Of a DNA stretch of 64,000 nucleotides, positions 11,473 through 20,721 are shown one piece after another. The DNA comes from Purpureocillium takamizusanense. Taxonomy: Eukaryota > Ascomycota > Sordariomycetes > Hypocreales > Ophiocordycipitaceae. Both the position numbers and the translations under genes were made by a program. The notes beneath the pieces are model-generated. The model made no database searches. It saw only the letters and a program-made list of their open reading frames with translations, and was not told the origin of the DNA. Location of the stretch: the NCBI RefSeq assembly GCF_022605165.1, contig NC_063068.1, positions 558,001 through 622,000 of the forward strand, in the 5' to 3' direction. Position 1 is the first letter of the stretch. Each line of letters starts with the position of its first letter.

Positions 11473-13054
11473 TTCTCCTCCCCCCACCGGCCGAGCGATC
11501 CCATCATCCCAGTGGCTGGCTGCTGCAGTGCTATCGTGACGTGGATCAGGCGCGAGCTGCCGTGTGAGCCCGCGAGCCTGCGAGGCATGGCATGGACATG
11601 GTCCGGCTCCGCAGTCCCAGACTGTCACCGCAGGCTCGGTTCAGCAAACCCCTTCGCTTGTTCGCCACGCAAGCAAGAATGACTCTGCAAGAGGGGGAGG
11701 CTCCAGCGCCATGGATGGCTCGCTGCAGGGATATACACATGAATTGTACATCTCGCGTGGACCATACATGTTACATCTCCAGGTACGCAGGTGAGTAACT
11801 ACTAACGCGGTACACCTTTTTCACGATTCCCCGGTGCGCGCGGGCACTCGGTACGAACATCGCACGCCATTTGTATGGCCCGCAGTACTATCTATCACTC
11901 AAGTCAAGCCGTCTGTCCTGCTCGTCACCATCGATCGTCTTTCCCTTTTGTCCAACAGCGATCCGCATGTCTTCTTCTGCCGTTCCCACTGGCCGGCGCC
12001 ACCAGCAGGTTTACTTTGGCGTCAGCCGCCCGGCCCCTTTGACGTGCCTCCACCTCCGCCCTGCCGCCCTGCCCACTGCCCACTGCCCACCCCCGCTGCT
12101 TGGCTTGCTGGCCGGCTGGACTGTATTACTACCTGGCTGTGGTGCTCGTATTTCAAGTCAAGCCCTCCCTGTCCGCCCAGATCGGCACTGCCCTCATTGT
12201 CGTCGTTGTCCTCATATCTCTCCTTGCTCGTGTCGTTTTCTCATTCTTCATTTCCTACCTATTATAATAAGAGGAGCAGCAGCGTCCCTCTATCGCAGTC
12301 ACCATCGCTCGTTTGCGGGGTTGTCTCGCCGGCATCAAAGCCATCATCGGTCGTCGTTCGAGAACTGCCCCCAATACTACCCTCTTCGAGCCACTGCCGC
12401 CGCCTTCAGCTGGCCACGACACGCGACGGGGGCGTTCATTTGTCTGCTGCCAGTGGTGCGTGGTCCCCGTATCTTAGTCCGGGCCTTCCTTCGTCTCCGT
12501 CTCCGCACCAACAAAGGCCCAGAGACACGGTCTGGCAAGTCTGTGGCTCGGCTCGCGCTCCGCAGGTGCCGAGACCAGACCGCGCTGCAGGGCTAGCCCC
12601 GCCCTAGATAGGTACGGTAGTGGGCACTGCTGGGCGACGACGATTGTGTGAGGTGCTGTCCAAGTGCAGTACAGTAATACTGTCTGTACGTAAGGTGTGG
12701 GAATCCTACAGGTACCTACAGCAGCAGCACAGGCCCGTTGGGCGCCAGTCTCGGTCTCAGGCGTGCGCACGACACCACTGCAGTGCCTGCTTGTGCCTGT
12801 GCGTGCGTGTGCTTGTGTGCTTGTACTAGCAGGAGCCTAGCACCAACCACTTCTTGGCCCTGCTTACCTCCCTATTCCAGAACCAGGAAAGCAACAACAG
12901 GGCCCCTCCCACCTTCCCGGGCCACCATCTTCGATTTACCACGCAGCATCGGCGAGTTGGGTTGTTGGCCGCGCTTGCCTCGAGTTGATGAAAAGGCCCG
13001 TCTGGCCGACCTGCTGTTCTTGCTCAACACCTCGACTCCTCATCTCGTCGACTT

Positions 13055-13120
13055 CACAACTCTCTCTCTCTACCCCTCCCTTTCTACTTCCCCGTTTTCC
13101 CACTCTCCCCTACACTGACT
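13055..13120 (+). promoter_or_regulatory. Pyrimidine-rich tract upstream of the 13825 gene
   Basis: A run of TCTCTCTC and CCCT/TTCC blocks on the plus strand. Such CT tracts commonly precede transcription starts in filamentous ascomycetes. The assignment as core promoter or leader of the downstream gene is inference from position and composition. Confidence 0.35.
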
Positions 13121-13824
13121 GGTTCGACTTGACACGCACGGGACGGGACGCTATACCGGTCAGACCGTTCTGTGACCGGTTACGCAGCAGCTAAATTCGG
13201 AGCCGGCTGCGGCGATTCCCCCCTGTCTCTTACTTGGGCGCTCCTCCGCTGAGGCTGATAACCGCTGAGCGCGCACGCCGGTCTGAGCCTTCGCTTTGCG
13301 TCTGGGACCCTGCCTTGTCGTCAACGGCAAGCCCTTCCCTCAGCCCACCAGGGACACAGCATCCATCCACCCACCATCCGAACACGACACCCTGGATTCC
13401 AAGTGCGCCCCCACCTCAAGTTTCACTCCAACGTCTGCGACCGCCCGCCCACAACGTCCGTCTGTGCCGCCCTCGCACAAGCTCCACCAGCAAGCAATTC
13501 GGGCCGCCTGAACAGCCCACGGACGTTTAAAGTCGTTGCCGCCACGCCGCACCTTATCCCAAGGTCCAGCCAGCATCGCTCATTCTCTGCCTTCGCGACC
13601 CTTCGCGCCGCTGACTGCCTTGGCCAGGCCAGGCTAGTCGCTTGCATCGCAGCGCCCTTGTACCTTGGTTCTCTGTCTCTCGATACCACCACTTTCTTGC
13701 ATTTAGACCCTACCACCATCGTCGTCTTGAATCTCGAGCCTGTCACCGTCAGCGCGCCGTCCCGAGTCCTGGCCCTGACTTACAAAAAGCCATCGTCCCA
13801 GCCAACCAACCTCCACCACCCACC

Positions 13825-15213
13825 ATGTCCATCTTCTCAGGAATTCGCAAGAGCCGTCAGCAGGCCAAGGAGCACAATGCCAAGCTCGCAGAACAAAAAA
13901 AGCAGGAAGAGGAGAAGATACCCTACAAGCATGTACCGACACACGCCGCCACAGACGCCTTCGCCAGCGCGCCGCCGAGTTGGCGGGAGGCGGACCGCCC
14001 TCGTATTGTCGAACAAAACCGGAGGAGGAGCGCAATGGCAGCCAGTGGCCACCACATGAATATGCCTGGCGTTCCTCGCGTCGGCAGCAGTCTGTCTCAC
14101 GTTTCCTATCCGGGACAAGGGGTCACCCCAACCGTTCGTCTACCTCGGGCCTACAGCTACAACGGAGTGTCGCCTTATGCAATGCATGGTCGAGAGGTCG
14201 TATACTCAGTTCAGGACGGTTCGTACTCTCAGCCGCAGTTGAAGGGCAAGGAAAGCATCAGGGGGGTTGGCTACGACCAGCAACGCATAAGCCCAACCCC
14301 TAGCAAAGGTTTGTCTGAGGCAACGCAGGCCTTTGACAGAGTGACTGACTTGGGGCTCCTAGGAGACGACCCCTCACCAGTAGAGAGCTCGGCGGGGTCC
14401 ACCAGCTCTCAGGACGACCTCGAAATGCGTTCAGCCCGGCCTGCCGCGACGAGACCGACGGAAGTAGTGACGCACCGATTGCACCCCGCTCACAAGCGAC
14501 GTACATCAGACGCCTCGGTCGAGAGGCTGGCCTTGACGAACTCGGCAAAGGGCATTGGCTTCTCTCACTACGGCCGAGACTCGCGTCCACCACCATCAAT
14601 GAGAGGATTTGCCTCTATCAACCAAGTCGCCGCCCCTCTTCCTGCGCCTGTGGCTGTTGCCCCTACAGTCATGGCTCAGACACAACCGCTCAACCTTCAA
14701 GTACCCGCAGCTGGGTCGTCAGCATCTAGCACTGATCAGACGTCGCGTCAATCTTCCACCACTTCCCTTCCAGGCCTCACACCTGCGTCGTCGAGGCCGG
14801 CCCTGTCAGTTCCTACAACTCCCGCAGTTACAACCGCCACACAGAGCGAGTATTCGTTGAGTTGGAGCCAAAGCGCTGAACCAGACTTCACAAGTGCTGC
14901 GGAGCACGCCAGTGAGGCCCCTACAGCTCCTCAGACGAGAAGCAAGGAGAGGAGGCCGGCTAGGACAGCTCGCTTCTCGGAGTTGGAGCGTATCGATTCG
15001 ATGGGGTCAGAGACGATGCAGGGGAGAAGCTCAGCCCCGATTCCACCTCCAGTCGCACACGAGGACATCATCAACATATTTCCCGAGCCGGCGTCAATGC
15101 CTGAGCCTGTCACCTCATCGAGCAACAAAAGCAAGAGATTGTCGAAGAGCGGCGGCAAGCTGCTGAAAAAGTCACGCTGGTACAGCTCTAAGCCTTCGGC
15201 AGTTGCCGTCTAA
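13825..15213 (+). CDS. Conserved fungal protein of unknown function, low-complexity, basic C-terminus
   Basis: A single-exon model of 462 residues starting at ATG 13825 (context CACCATGT). The frame is open upstream for about 60 more codons, but that part reads like untranslated leader. The first 60 residues (MSIFSGIRKSRQQAKEHN, then a Lys/Glu-rich helix and KIPYKHVPTHAATDAF) resemble the N-terminus of a widespread ascomycete protein family without assigned function that I recognise only by pattern. The rest is Ser/Pro/Thr-rich and probably disordered. The C-terminus is a basic block (KSKRLSKSGGKLLKKSRW). No catalytic motif, signal peptide or membrane segment is visible. The very large upstream region and disordered composition suggest a regulated signalling or scaffold protein; that is inference. 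Confidence 0.75.
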   Translation: MSIFSGIRKSRQQAKEHNAKLAEQKKQEEEKIPYKHVPTHAATDAFASAPPSWREADRPRIVEQNRRRSAMAASGHHMNMPGVPRVGSSLSHVSYPGQGVTPTVRLPRAYSYNGVSPYAMHGREVVYSVQDGSYSQPQLKGKESIRGVGYDQQRISPTPSKGLSEATQAFDRVTDLGLLGDDPSPVESSAGSTSSQDDLEMRSARPAATRPTEVVTHRLHPAHKRRTSDASVERLALTNSAKGIGFSHYGRDSRPPPSMRGFASINQVAAPLPAPVAVAPTVMAQTQPLNLQVPAAGSSASSTDQTSRQSSTTSLPGLTPASSRPALSVPTTPAVTTATQSEYSLSWSQSAEPDFTSAAEHASEAPTAPQTRSKERRPARTARFSELERIDSMGSETMQGRSSAPIPPPVAHEDIINIFPEPASMPEPVTSSSNKSKRLSKSGGKLLKKSRWYSSKPSAVAV

Positions 15214-16289
15214 GCTAGCAGGCACCACATATACTGCGTGCTGCACAGTCTCGAAGGGAACGGAGCTCTGGCTGGCCAAGACTGTTCCGAGATGAATCCA
15301 ACAAAAGGGAGGCGGGTTTTGCAAAACTGCAACTTCGACCAGGAAAATTGCCGAGCGCTGTTAAAATCTCTGGCCTGGGGTTGGACACATAAATGACGAT
15401 GTAACGACAGTGGGATAGAGCATCTGGTGCTTTTCAAGGGTAGCGGCGTTCCATAGGTATGGCGTCAGACTTTGCCCTATCTTGAATGTATATCAGCAAA
15501 CGCGATGCGGAGGTGAATTTGGCCACAAACAGTATTAAATTGGCGGCCTGCTTTGCATTTGCCCGAGCCTCGTGGCGGTGACCAGCCTGCTTGTGCGAAG
15601 AGCAGGGGGTATTCATGATATCTGTACAGCAAAGGAAGTACGAAGTAAATTTTGGACTATATCCACCGAGCTCCCTTGCAATTGTTGAGATCATTTCGTC
15701 CATTTTTTGAGCAATGTTAGGTACGATATACGGCCACAATGTTGTTCTGATGACTTGTTTTGACGACTGGCCACGGTGCAGGTAAAGAAGTGCATCACAA
15801 GCGTTTGGGTGGCATTGACGTTGTATCGTGGATTGGACCAACCTTGACACTCCACTACGGCTTCTTCAGTGGATCTGCAGAGCATTCCATCGGTCCGCTG
15901 CGGCGCCAAGGAACCCCTGTCACAGACTCCACGAGGTCCCTGACTGAAAGGGTCCGAGCCAGCGGTTATTGGCTGGCTCAGCGCCACAGACCATGCCCCG
16001 TTGACGTGCAGCGCAAGTGACATCTGGCCTCGCAGCTCAGAGGTGCGAGCTCTCTCACGGTACTTCGTGCTTTCTCCCCCCACCATATCCCACTCTTGCA
16101 TTGCTCTGCCCACGTCGCTCTTTTCTCACCTCGTTCTCTCCATCTTTGTCCGCCCAAGCGCGTCGGATGATCTAGCAGCGGAGCCTGCTCCCAGGAGCTG
16201 AGCATCAGGTTGCCACTGGTCTACCTGCTTCGCTGCAGCTCGGGATCACAGGGGGGGCTGGCCTGTGAAGCTCTCGTCCACCACACACC
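15214..16289. other. Intergenic region between the 13825 gene and ALG5
   Basis: About 1.1 kb without a supportable ORF. The distal part (about 16.05-16.2 kb) is CT-rich and probably belongs to the ALG5 promoter or leader. Confidence 0.5.
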
Positions 16290-17713
16290 ATGGAGCTGGT
16301 CTCGGGCCTGGTGGCGCGCTTCCTCGGGCCGCTTTGGGCGTGGATTGAAGCGACTCCCGTGCACGTCCTCTTCGTGTGCTTTGTCGCGCTCGTCCTCCTC
16401 GGGTTCATCTGCGTACGCAAAACCCCCTCCCTAATCGCCAATGCCGGACAATGAGGGACCGCGGCAGCTAACTTGGGCTTTCCCACCGGCAGCTCTTCCT
16501 GCTCCTCCACCTTGTCGCGCCGAAACCCCGACCCGTCCTACCGTCAGAAAAGACATACATAACCTCGAGCCCCTCGGGCACGCCGACCGCGCCCCGACAG
16601 CTCCCCTGCTGGCATGACCGCTGGCAGGCCGAGCGACGCCTCAGCGAGGAGCGGGCCAAGCCCCAGGAGGCATACCCCATGCCAGACGCCGGCTCCATTG
16701 AGCCCGCCGAGCTGTACCTGAGCGTCGTGTTCCCGGCCTACAACGAGGAGGACCGTATCATTCCGACGCTGGAGGAGGCGGTGGAGTACCTCGACAAGCA
16801 CATCGGTCGGGCGACGGACCATAAGGCCGTCCGCAGCCCCTCTCGACGGCGACATGTCCGCGCTCACTCGGCCGAAAGTGAGCCTGAGAAGCAGCTCTCT
16901 GGCTACGAGATTATCGTTGTAAACGATGGTAGCAAGGACAGGACGGTAGACGTTGTGCTCGAGTTCGCGACCAAGCACCAGCTGCACGACGTCATCCGGA
17001 TCGTGTCTCTGACGAGGAATCGGGGCAAGGGTGGCGGCGTCACGCACGGGCTGCGACATGTGAGGGGCGAGTACGCGCTCTTCGCGGACGCGGACGGGGC
17101 GTCGCGGTTCAGCGACGTGAGCAGGTTGATTGAGGGCTGCGAGGAGGTTGTCGACGGGTCACATCGCGGTGTCGCCATCGGCAGCCGAGCGCATCTCGTC
17201 GGCAGCGAGGCGGTAGTCAAGGTATGTCCTGTCCTGGCATTTTTTGTCTTCTATTTCCCGCGCCGAATCAGATCCATACGTGCATACTGACGTAGTCTTG
17301 CATCGCCATAGCGCTCCGCCCTGCGCAACTTCCTCATGCGCTCGTTCCACCTCGTCCTGACCATACTCACCCCGCCCGCCACGTCGCGCATCCGCGACAC
17401 CCAGTGCGGCTTCAAGCTCTTCACGCGCGCGGCGCTCCCGCACATCGTGCCGTACATGCACGCCGAGGGCTGGATCTTCGACATCGAGATGCTCATGCTC
17501 GCCGAGTCGGCCCCCGCCACGCCCGTCCTCGGCAGCGACGGCTCCGTTATCGGCGCCAGCCCCGGCATCAAGGTCGCCGAGGTGCCCATCGAGTGGCACG
17601 AGGTCGGCGGCAGCAAGCTCAACGTCATACAGGACAGCGTCAAGATGGCCGTCGGCCTGGCCGTCCTGCGCGCGAGCTGGATGATGGGCGTGTATCGGCG
17701 GCGGTTGACGTGA
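16290..17713 (+). CDS. ALG5: Dolichyl-phosphate beta-glucosyltransferase (Alg5)
   Basis: GT2-family enzyme of the ER membrane that transfers glucose from UDP-Glc to dolichyl phosphate, supplying Dol-P-Glc for N-glycan precursor assembly. Three exons: 16290-16412, 16493-17221, 17312-17713, giving 417 residues; this is longer than yeast Alg5 (334), as is common in filamentous fungi. A membrane anchor spans about residues 22-50, with the first intron inside it. The glycosyltransferase core shows VVFPAYNEEDRI (about 115), VVNDGSKDRT (about 183) and FADADGASRF (about 238), then RDTQCGFKLFTR and a WIFDIE motif. The two introns are 80 and 90 bp. The gene faces ERG1, with 3' ends about 550 bp apart. 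Confidence 0.93.
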
Positions 17714-18267
17714 AGCGGAGGATGATGAGGTTCCTCGCTGGGGCCGGGAGGGGCCTGGGAGGGGGAGGAGCGCTTACATAGCTGCTGTTCTCAGATATGG
17801 AGCCATGAACATGGTTCAGATTCAAAATACGTCTGTAGATGACACAACGCAACGCAAACCATGCGCGCTTGAAGCGCATTTCCCGGATTGGGATGGGCAC
17901 GTCGTACATTGCGTTAAACGTAGATCCATTAGGCATGTGGTGTGATTCAACTTGGCATTATAATTATTTAGAAAAAAATCGTATATGCAATGCATGCTCC
18001 CAAAATGGCGCCACCGTCGTTCATCATCTAGCATTCGTTGCCACAGTGCGCAACTTAACTCCTCTCTAATTGTAATGTACAGTGCCGGCGCCTCTGCCCG
18101 GGCATGTAGTCTAACCACGAACCGCCCAACGCCAGGTGGATGAGCGCGCAAGGGCAGATATTTTTGTTGAGTCTCGAGCCTCAATGGGCCAGATATGTGT
18201 GTCCAATGACAGAATGCATAGGGGGGGTGGGAGGTGAGGGGTAGGACTCAGTCAAAGCCCTCTTTCA
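17714..18267. other. Convergent 3' region between ALG5 and ERG1
   Basis: About 550 bp, AT-richer than the flanking coding DNA, no gene. Presumed 3' UTRs and terminators of both neighbours. Confidence 0.5.
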
Positions 18268-19773
18268 TCACCGGAAGCCCTCCCGAAAGATGAGCGGCAG
18301 GAAGACGGCCGACGCTTTCCACAGGATGAGGACAGCGTCGATGAGGGCAAGGGGCAGCTTCAAGGGCCCCAGGGGCCCGCTCATGACGGTGCGGGCGTTG
18401 AGCCACAGGGCGACGAAGGCGACGGAGAAGAAGTGGTAGGCGAGGACCGAGGGCATGTGGATGATGCCGCCGAGCATGCCGCAGGGCCCGTCGGTCATGC
18501 CGCGCTGGAAGTACTCGAAGCAGCCGAGCTGGAGGGCGCGCAGCTGGCGGTCGTTGGCGGCGAAGAGAGTGTAGAGGGCCTGGGCGAGGACGTTGATGAT
18601 GGACGTGTACTTCTTGCGGCGCCAGTAGAAGTCGAGGAGGGCGGGGCGGACGACGGCCGGGTCTTCGAGGTTGCGGACGCGGGAGGGGTGGAGAAGCTCG
18701 GCCAGAAGGAGGGCGTCGTTGAAGGCGACGGTCATACCGCCGCCCGTGAGCGGGTGGCGCATGTTGAAGGCGTCGCCGAGCAGGACGACGCCCTGCTGCG
18801 ACTGGGGCGTGGGCGGCAGCCAGCTGTTGGGCATGCTGGGAGGGATCTTGCCGTCCTCGAGGGCCCTCTCCGCGGTGGCGCGTACCGAGGGTGGCAGCGC
18901 GGGTATGGCCACCTTCTTGATGTAGCCGCGCACGCCACCAGCGGCGGGAGACGCCTCGGGCAAGCCCTGAGGCACGTCAAAGAGGGCGCGCGTCTCATGG
19001 GTGCCGATCTGATATAGAAGGACGGGGGAGGCGTTGCCAATGATGACGTGCCCAAAATTCTCCTTGGGAAGGGGGCAGTCGATGAGCTCGAGGGCGTAAA
19101 ACTTGCTCCTCTTGACGACCGACGCATTGCCGAGGATCTGCTTGCGGAATTTGGAGTCGTAGCCGTCGGCGATGATGGTCAGCTGGCCGAAGAAGTAGTC
19201 GGGCTTCTTGGCGCCCGTTTCGGGGTCCTTGGTGCGCGACTTGACACCAAGTACCTGCTCCGAGTGTTCCCCGCGGATGGTGCTCGTCACCTCGGTCTCT
19301 ACGACGGTGATGTTGTCGTGGGCGAGGCAGGACTTGCGCAGCTGGGAGATGAAGCGGCCGTGGTGAAAGCTGCGACCCTCGGGTCGCTTGCCCTCGCCAT
19401 CCCCGCCGGAGCCGGACCATTTGTAGGGCACGTCGCCCGAGTCGTCGACGGGCGGGTATGGGATGAGCGACGGCTCGCCGTGATATATGACGTTGTAGCC
19501 CTTGCATGGCACGGCATCGATGCCGTCGACGCAGTGGCCGAGGCCCAGCTTCTTGAGCGCCGCGAGCCCGCCCGGTTGCAGCAGCTCGCCGACGATGCGA
19601 TTGGGCTCGTGCATCGACCGCTCGAGGAGTATGACGGAGCGGCCTTGCTCGGCTAGCGCGTAGGCGGCGGCGCAACCGAAGACGCCCGCGCCGACGACGA
19701 CGACATCGGCCTCGTGGTACGTTTCGCGCCGCAGGCGAGCGTCGGCCGCCGCGGACACGGTGGCGGTCGCCAT
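18268..19773 (-). CDS. ERG1: Squalene epoxidase (squalene monooxygenase)
   Basis: FAD monooxygenase of the ER that converts squalene to 2,3-oxidosqualene, an early ergosterol step and the target of allylamine antifungals. Intronless, 501 residues (yeast Erg1 is 496). An N-terminal Rossmann fold carries VVVVGAGVFGCAAAYALAEQ and a Leu-Glu-Arg at its end; RIVGELLQPGG follows. The FAD-binding LLGDAFNMRHPLTGGGM motif sits near residue 330-350. The C-terminus has two hydrophobic segments for membrane attachment. ATG 19773 (context CCCATGGC) is the first ATG in the frame; the 21 codons before it are open but start with no ATG. The complementary strand of this gene is also open over long stretches; that is a GC-bias shadow. 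Confidence 0.95.
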   Translation of the reverse strand: MATATVSAAADARLRRETYHEADVVVVGAGVFGCAAAYALAEQGRSVILLERSMHEPNRIVGELLQPGGLAALKKLGLGHCVDGIDAVPCKGYNVIYHGEPSLIPYPPVDDSGDVPYKWSGSGGDGEGKRPEGRSFHHGRFISQLRKSCLAHDNITVVETEVTSTIRGEHSEQVLGVKSRTKDPETGAKKPDYFFGQLTIIADGYDSKFRKQILGNASVVKRSKFYALELIDCPLPKENFGHVIIGNASPVLLYQIGTHETRALFDVPQGLPEASPAAGGVRGYIKKVAIPALPPSVRATAERALEDGKIPPSMPNSWLPPTPQSQQGVVLLGDAFNMRHPLTGGGMTVAFNDALLLAELLHPSRVRNLEDPAVVRPALLDFYWRRKKYTSIINVLAQALYTLFAANDRQLRALQLGCFEYFQRGMTDGPCGMLGGIIHMPSVLAYHFFSVAFVALWLNARTVMSGPLGPLKLPLALIDAVLILWKASAVFLPLIFREGFR

Positions 19774-19987
19774 GGGGGGTGGTGGTGGCTTCGTGGCTCG
19801 GATCGCTCTTGGTCGCAAGCGCAGGTCGCTGATCAAGCCGAACGGTCGAAGGCCAAGGGTAGGCAGATATGTGTCGGTCGAGGAGAGTCGCGGCGAGGAT
19901 GACAGGCTTTGGGGGAGGGGTGGCCACTCGTCCGTCAGGCTCGCGGTGTATATGGCCTAGATGGCAGAAGAGCGGAGTTGCGATCTA

Positions 19988-20027
19988 AGAGAGAGAGGGA
20001 GAGAGAGAGACAGATGAAGAGACAGAG
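19988..20027. repeat. GA-rich simple repeat
   Basis: Imperfect AG/GA dinucleotide run in the ERG1 upstream region, read as CT-rich on the ERG1 sense strand, consistent with a promoter or leader tract. Confidence 0.75.
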
Positions 20028-20125
20028 ATAGCTTTAGGTAGAGTTATGCGCACAGCCTCAAGGCATGTCGTCGCGACTGCCCACGGTCCAGCTGATGGCA
20101 CTCGTCTTCGTTGAAGAAACGGTAG

Positions 20126-20146
20126 GTGTGGTGGTGGTGGTGGTGA
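20126..20146. repeat. GGT trinucleotide repeat
   Basis: GTGGTGGTGG-type run upstream of ERG1 (ACC repeats on the ERG1 sense strand). Confidence 0.75.
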
Positions 20147-20721
20147 CGCTTCCCGGGCGGCAGTGCCTTTAATAGCGATGGTCTAACTAGTCACTTAGTG
20201 GATGGATGGGAAAATCTGTATCCATAATAAAAAGTCGAGCCCGTCAGAGTCTAGCTTCTTCCCAGCGCCTTCTTCAGGGGTCCTTCTTTGCAGCCCAGCG
20301 GAAAACCGCGCCACTGTGGGACGGTGCAGCCAATAACCTCCTTCCTGGTCTGACCAGTTACGACGGCATCGAACCACCAAACCATATGCATCCTTGCATG
20401 TGACGCCTCCCGGCAGCGACACCTCCCGAATCTCGACTTGGACCTGTTGGAACTCGTCAAAGGTAATGGTGCCAAAAAGGTCCCATAGGCCAATGACAGT
20501 TTGGAGGTTAGGCCATCGATCGGCGGGTTCAGGGTTGCTTTCTCCTACTTCGTGAAGGCTCTGCTACGGGCGTATCATGTCGTTGACGATGGCATGTTGC
20601 TATGGAACTGCTCTCCTATGAACAAGGGCTTCTTTAGATCGCCCACAACTCTTCATGTCGAGCCTAACAGGTCAACACTCGCGTAGGGTCTCTGCTTAAT
20701 ACTCCAGAAAAGGGTCTTGCA

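Larger units (their letters stand above)
6717..13824. other. About 7-kb region without a supportable gene
   Basis: Many medium ORFs occur on both strands (up to 361 codons) but they overlap each other, are Arg/Pro/Ser-rich GC shadows, often lack an ATG, and show no family motif. The part next to PSY2 (6717-7400) should hold its leader and promoter. The last 2 kb (about 11.8-13.8 kb) is strongly pyrimidine-rich and reads like a long 5' leader or promoter of the gene at 13825. Simple repeats lie at 10654-10677, 11420-11438 and 11461-11472. No tRNA fold was found. Confidence 0.5.
19774..20721. other. Promoter region of ERG1 and 3' flank of the PPR-like gene
   Basis: About 950 bp without a supportable gene. 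It holds a GA-rich tract (19988-20027) and a GGT repeat (20126-20146) upstream of ERG1. A 75-80 codon ORF pair around 20.2-20.5 kb on the minus strand shows no recognisable motif. Confidence 0.5.

Noticed and set aside
11834..12607. 257-codon plus-strand ORF
   Set aside because: It lies in pyrimidine-rich leader-like DNA; the Pro/Ser/Leu-rich translation comes from CT repeats and a second overlapping frame is equally open.
13642..13824. N-terminal extension of 61 codons on the 13825 protein
   Set aside because: It starts upstream in a pyrimidine-rich leader, has no family similarity, and the internal ATG at 13825 has a good context and begins the recognisable N-terminus.
18433..19656. Two long plus-strand ORFs (about 194 and 202 codons) opposite ERG1
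   Set aside because: They lie entirely antisense to a well-supported squalene epoxidase and reflect third-position GC bias; no motif.
20100..20160. Sterol regulatory element upstream of ERG1
   Set aside because: The TCACCACCAC read on the minus strand comes from the GGT repeat and misses the SRE core spacing by one base; not enough to call.
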